In this document: positions 59,491 through 64,000 of the stretch, in pieces
Numbering within the stretch: the first letter of the stretch is position 1
Layout of the letters: the number at the start of each line of letters is the position of its first letter
Source: an uncultured Marinococcus sp.
Lineage (GTDB): Bacteria > Bacillota > Bacilli > Bacillales > Marinococcaceae
Reading direction: 5' to 3'
DNA: 64,000 nucleotides
Assembly: GCF_947493875.1 (NCBI RefSeq)
Contig: NZ_CANLSU010000004.1
Location: 124,001-188,000, forward strand
The notes under the pieces: model-generated
What the model saw: only the letters and a program-made list of their open reading frames with translations
What the model was told of the DNA's origin: nothing
Database searches by the model: none
Made by a program: the position numbers and the translations under genes

Positions 59491-60286
59491 ATGAGCTTCC
59501 GAAAATCAGTCTTAATGAAACGATGACGAGGCTAATGGCCAGCACACGCAGAATAATAGCTCCCGGCAGCTTCGCCGCAAGCGCAGAACCAATCTGGCCG
59601 CCTACTACAGCCCCAATCGCGAGCCAGAGCACGCTATCCCACTGAACGTGGCCGAACCAGGCATGCGCCGCCGTTCCGACCGCAGCCGACAGCACCATCA
59701 AAAACATCGAGGTCGCCGTCGCAATATGGGGCGGGAAAGCAAGCAGCATCACCATGGTCGGCACCATGACAGAGCCTCCCCCAACACCAAACGACGTTGA
59801 AATAACGCCGACAGCCAGCGCAATCGACAGGCCAATCCACCGATTGTATGAATACTCATATGTATGGCCGGTAAGATCTGTAAATGTCCGCCTGGTGGTC
59901 GGTCTGCCGGCACTTTGCTGTTTGTTTTTCGGCCGGAACAAAAGGAACAGGGCCATGCAGAATAAAAAGATGCCAAAGGCGGTATAAAATGTATCCGTAT
60001 CAAAAAACTGGGTCAGCCACGCGCCAAAGACTGCACCCGGCATCATGGCAAGCGCAAAATAGATGCCGCTTTTATAATCAATCCGTTTTTGCTTCGAATA
60101 CGTCCACGTGCTTGAAATAGCGGTAAACAAAAGAACAGCCATCGAGGTTCCTGCAATATCCGAGGCTGGCATCGGAAAGAAAAGCGCGAGGATCGGCACA
60201 ATAATAAACGCCCCGCCGAGGCCGACCAGCGAACCGCACGCAGCGGCAAAGATGCCTGTAAGCAGCAGTAAAACAGCTTCCGTCAT
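59489..60286 (-). CDS. Sulfite exporter TauE/SafE family protein
   Basis: 265 residues with about eight membrane helices in two related halves: GSLVGLGGAFIIVPILALFFP in the first and GVISTSFGVGGGSVMVPTMVML in the second, the repeated signature of the family. Such proteins export sulfite, sulfoacetate or other small organosulfur anions, but many members have no assigned substrate. No sulfur genes are nearby. Single-gene unit. Confidence 0.88.
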   Translation of the reverse strand: MTEAVLLLLTGIFAAACGSLVGLGGAFIIVPILALFFPMPASDIAGTSMAVLLFTAISSTWTYSKQKRIDYKSGIYFALAMMPGAVFGAWLTQFFDTDTFYTAFGIFLFCMALFLLFRPKNKQQSAGRPTTRRTFTDLTGHTYEYSYNRWIGLSIALAVGVISTSFGVGGGSVMVPTMVMLLAFPPHIATATSMFLMVLSAAVGTAAHAWFGHVQWDSVLWLAIGAVVGGQIGSALAAKLPGAIILRVLAISLVIVSLRLIFGSS

Positions 60287-60342
60287 TTCCAGTCCTCTTT
60301 TCTTCTATGTAATCCATTACCATTTTAGCATGAACAGCTATT

Positions 60343-60373
60343 AAAAAAAGCCGGCCTGAACAGCCGGCCGGCT
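60343..60373 (-). terminator. Terminator after the DJ-1/PfpI gene
   Basis: AGCCGGCC (60349-60356) and GGCCGGCT (60366-60373) with a 9-base loop and seven A bases at 60343-60349 as minus-strand T run. Confidence 0.88.
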
Positions 60374-60384
60374 CGAACCCCGTC

Positions 60385-60954
60385 CTACGTTGTTACCGGG
60401 GCATCGTTCACCTGTTTCACGAACTCCCGCATAATGGCAGGCAGATCCGGCCATGCGTGCCCGGAAACCAGGTTTTTGTCCACATAATCCATTTCATTGA
60501 TATATTCTGCGCCCATGCTCTCCACTTCCGGCTTGCAGGCCTGGTAAGCGGTCATTTTTCTTCCCTTTGCCACCTCTGCGATCGGGGTCAGCACGAGACT
60601 TCCGTGGCACATAATCGCAATCGGCTTATCCTTTTCAAAGAAATGCTTCACGATTTCAAGCAGGTCATTGTTCATCCGGATGTGCTCGGGTGCTCTTCCT
60701 CCCGGAATAATCAGCGCATCGTAATCAGAAGCATTTACGCCTTCAAAAGCGACATTCGCTTCAATGCCATACCCCGGCTTCTCCGTATACGTTTCCCAGT
60801 CCTCAAAGTCGTGAATTACCGTATGCAGTTTTTTGACACTGGCTGCTGCCAGATCCACATGAAATCCTTCCTCCATGCACCGAAAATACGGGTAATACAC
60901 CTCCAACGCTTCCACGGCATCACCGGCCACGATCAATACTCTTTTCGCACTCAT
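60385..60954 (-). CDS. DJ-1/PfpI family protein
   Basis: 189 residues, class I glutamine amidotransferase-like fold. The nucleophile is C116 in IAIMCHGSLVL, and the Glu of VDALEVYYPYFRCMEEG-like helix 1 (ALEVYYPYFRCMEEGF) lies near the start. Members act as glyoxalase III, deglycase or chaperone; the family is often called protease I although proteolysis is doubtful. AAAAGGAGC precedes the ATG. Single gene, probably linked to stress. Confidence 0.85.
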   Translation of the reverse strand: MSAKRVLIVAGDAVEALEVYYPYFRCMEEGFHVDLAAASVKKLHTVIHDFEDWETYTEKPGYGIEANVAFEGVNASDYDALIIPGGRAPEHIRMNNDLLEIVKHFFEKDKPIAIMCHGSLVLTPIAEVAKGRKMTAYQACKPEVESMGAEYINEMDYVDKNLVSGHAWPDLPAIMREFVKQVNDAPVTT

Positions 60955-61044
60955 CGTACACGCTCCTTTTCTGATTGATGGAAAGCTTACTTATATTTTA
61001 TACCCCTTTTGAGGCAATAGAAATATGTTTTCTGCATAAAAAAT

Positions 61045-62061
<1,017 letters not shown>

Positions 62062-63570
62062 TTATTTTTCTTTGAGCCCGAGGGGCAACGAGTCCAAAAA
62101 CTGGCGGAATCCGCGGTGTCCGGCGGCGTCCTGCTTGAACACACCCGCATGATGCAAAACCTCCATAAATTTTTTGCCCACAGCCTGTTCGACTTCCTGC
62201 CGCGCTTCAGCCTTCGGCTTTCCCTGAAGCTTACTGCGCAGCTCTTCAGCCCACTCCTCGTGCTGGGCAGGGACCGTCTCTTCAAGCCCGGCGGCAAATT
62301 CAGTGATCTGATCGAGTTCACCGAGCAGCCTTGCCGGAAGAACCGCCAGTCCCATGACTTCAATCAGCCCAATGTTTTCTTTTTTGATATGATGCACTTC
62401 CTCGTGGGGATGAAACAGGCCATACGGGTGCTCCTCTGTCTTCCGGTTGTTGCGCAGCACTATATCCATTTCCCAGCTCCTCCCGTTTTTCCGTGCAATC
62501 GGTGTTACCGTATTGTGCAGTTCTCTGCCGGAGTAAGCTTCGATCTCAAGCTTTGTATCGGTATAATTCTGCCACGTTTTCCGGACCGATTCTGCAGCCT
62601 CAATAACGCTTGTCTGCTCCTCTGAGCGAATCCTCAGAACGCTCATCGGCCAGTGAACAATTTCCACAGTTAAACCCGGATAATCCGGCACGTCAAAAAC
62701 GGTTTCCGGCTCTGCCTTTTCCAGGGCAAAGGTATACCTTCCCCCCTGGTAGTGATCATGGGACAAAATGGACCCGCCCACCACCGGAAGATCGGCATTT
62801 GAGCCCATGAAATAATGCGGAAACTGTTCTACAAATCCAAGCAGCCGGATAAAGGTTTCCCGGTTGATTTTCATATCCCGGTGGTATTCGCTGAGAAGAA
62901 TGGAATGCTCCGGGTAATATATATACGGAGAGTACTGCAGATACCAGGTTTCCCCTTCAAGCTCTGTCCGGATTAACCGGTGATTCGACCGGGCCGGATG
63001 GCCGATACGCCCTGGATAGCCTTCATTTTCTTTACACAGGACGCATTTCGGGTACGACACCGTGGTACTCTTCTGCTTTTGCGCTTCAATATCACGCGGA
63101 TCTTTTTCCGGCTTGGATAAATTAATTGTAATATCGATCGTTCCATAGGAAGATGCGTATGGGAAATGAACGTTTTTGGCCACCCGGTCCATCTGAATAT
63201 AGTTGGAAAACCGGCTCAGCCAATAAAAATAATCGGTTGCTTCAACCGGGTCCCGGCGGTACTTTCCCTCAAAGGTCCGCTGGATGTCAGAAGGCCTGGG
63301 AAGGAAAATATTCATAAGGTCTGCCTTAGCCTGTTCCCGCTTGTCGAGCAGATCCTCCACGATCCCTGTTTCCACCATATAGGCGGTGAGCTGCCCAAGC
63401 ATCTCCTCGAACGGCTTTTGTTCAACAGCTGCATTTTCGTCCATCGCTTCGAGATGGAGCTCCCGCAGCAGCTGATTACGTGCATACACCTTGTCTTCTG
63501 CATGAATTAATTTATTTTTTTCTGCCCAGTCGACGAGCGACATGATGACTGCATCCACCTGCATGGCCAT
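62062..63570 (-). CDS. galT: UDP-glucose-hexose-1-phosphate uridylyltransferase (GalT, bacilli type)
   Basis: 502 residues, the size of the type 2 GalT of Firmicutes, which is larger than the E. coli enzyme. CVLCKENEGYPGRIGHPARSNHRLI (in two pieces) and LSEYHRDMKINRETF, GGSILSHDHYQGGRY contain the HxH-type active site histidine and Cys-rich segment. It swaps galactose-1-phosphate and UDP-glucose in the Leloir pathway. AAAGGAG precedes the ATG by eight bases. Sits between galK and the LacI regulator. Confidence 0.92.
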   Translation of the reverse strand: MAMQVDAVIMSLVDWAEKNKLIHAEDKVYARNQLLRELHLEAMDENAAVEQKPFEEMLGQLTAYMVETGIVEDLLDKREQAKADLMNIFLPRPSDIQRTFEGKYRRDPVEATDYFYWLSRFSNYIQMDRVAKNVHFPYASSYGTIDITINLSKPEKDPRDIEAQKQKSTTVSYPKCVLCKENEGYPGRIGHPARSNHRLIRTELEGETWYLQYSPYIYYPEHSILLSEYHRDMKINRETFIRLLGFVEQFPHYFMGSNADLPVVGGSILSHDHYQGGRYTFALEKAEPETVFDVPDYPGLTVEIVHWPMSVLRIRSEEQTSVIEAAESVRKTWQNYTDTKLEIEAYSGRELHNTVTPIARKNGRSWEMDIVLRNNRKTEEHPYGLFHPHEEVHHIKKENIGLIEVMGLAVLPARLLGELDQITEFAAGLEETVPAQHEEWAEELRSKLQGKPKAEARQEVEQAVGKKFMEVLHHAGVFKQDAAGHRGFRQFLDSLPLGLKEK

Positions 63571-63587
63571 AGCACCTCTCCTTTCCC

Positions 63588-64000
63588 TTACTTTTGCCCT
63601 GCCCGTGCCAGCTCCCGGGCTCCCCCACCGGCGGTAGCTTTGTAGAATGAAGGTTTGAAGCCTGTCGCTTTTTCATAAACTGCTGCGACACTCTTCTCTG
63701 CCTCCTCCGCCTGTTCATGCTCCACAAAAGCAATCGCGCAGCCGCCAAAGCCCGCTCCAGTCATTCGGGCGCCAATCACGCCGGGCTGCTTTTGGGCGGT
63801 TTCGGCCAGCGTGTCGAGCTCAAGGCCGGTCACTTCATAATTTTCCTTTAACGACCGGTGTGACTCATTAAGCAGTCGGCCAAACGCTTCATAATTTTCC
63901 GCTTCGAGCATTGCCGCTGCCTGCTTTGTCCGGTCGTGCTCGTAAATCACGTGCCGGGCTCTTTTTCGGACCGTTTCATTATTAATCTCCCCGCTGAGAT
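63588..64000 (-). CDS. galK: Galactokinase, C-terminal part (gene continues beyond the window)
   Basis: The frame runs from the window end to TAA at 63588-63590, 137 codons. The order NETVRKRARHVIYEHDRTKQ, GVIGARMTGAGFGGCAIAFV and AGGGARE is that of the last third of GHMP-family galactokinases; MTGAGFGGC is motif 3 near the sugar and ATP site. A GTG in RHV (63948-63950) would give a false short start and is not the real beginning. It precedes galT by 17 bases. Confidence 0.92.
   Translation of the reverse strand, partial: LSGEINNETVRKRARHVIYEHDRTKQAAAMLEAENYEAFGRLLNESHRSLKENYEVTGLELDTLAETAQKQPGVIGARMTGAGFGGCAIAFVEHEQAEEAEKSVAAVYEKATGFKPSFYKATAGGGARELARAGQK

Noticed and set aside
63588-63950. 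Short complete gene starting at the GTG at 63950
   Set aside because: The galactokinase frame continues upstream to the window edge with conserved residues, so the gene is only cut by the window.

Overview
The window comes from a low-to-mid GC Firmicute, most likely a halophilic or alkaliphilic member of the Bacillaceae. The evidence is the B. subtilis-type gene set (Lia cell-envelope stress system, SigO/RsoA split sigma factor, iol and puc clusters, LicR-controlled PTS, bacterial nitric oxide synthase, bacilli-type GalT), strong AGGAGG ribosome sites, ATGA stop/start overlaps within operons, and acidic exported proteins (DctP, CopC). The genus is inference. I saw no tRNA, rRNA, insertion sequence, CRISPR array or prophage core, and no gene-free stretch longer than about 260 bases.

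Layout. 1-357: 3' end of a sugar-phosphate isomerase/epimerase gene. 406-3864 (-): lia-type operon (small membrane protein, PspA/LiaH-like protein, LiaF, LiaS, LiaR). 3998-5534 (-): GAF-STAS protein and an unknown protein. 5794-6775 (+): compact sigO-yvrJ-rsoA cassette behind a LexA-like box. 6838-12831 (-): seven-gene operon with LacI regulator, TRAP transporter, PfkB kinase, hexulose-phosphate synthase and isomerase. 13031-14643 (+): MarR regulator plus MFS exporter. 14696-16051 (-): NtrC-like AAA+ regulator with CBS sensor and no GAFTGA loop. 16201-28293: inositol catabolism region (LacI regulator, aldo/keto reductase, IolE, D, A, C on minus; IolG, IolB on plus; two further Gfo/Idh/MocA dehydrogenases). 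28401-28553: 50-residue basic protein. 28573-37490 (-): purine/uric acid catabolism (AllB, PucG, AllC, PucM, PucL, permease, PucR). 37637-40774 (-): ABC exporter with TetR regulator. 40940-46821: single genes (UvsE, quinone oxidoreductase, NOS, Cys-rich copper storage protein, AroA, small membrane protein, YolD-like). 46941-53961: beta-glucoside PTS, two phospho-beta-glucosidases (GH1 and GH4) and divergent LicR. 54126-59444 (+): CopC-CopD, FetAB-type ABC transporter, chemotaxis receptor. 59489-64000 (-): TauE/SafE exporter, DJ-1/PfpI protein, LacI regulator, GalT and the end of GalK.

Most of the window is carbohydrate and nitrogen scavenging under local regulators, with CcpA-type cre-like sites next to three sugar systems (12928, 21543 and 26376, 51856). 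The most notable observations are: the split sigma factor cassette with a LexA-like box whose 14 bases recur exactly upstream of the YolD-like gene; the CBS/AAA+ regulator lacking the sigma-54 contact loop; the TRAP-kinase-HPS-PHI operon, whose substrate is unclear; a shared operator-like motif across the inositol promoters; and an identical 18-base near-palindrome upstream of nos and inside hxlB.
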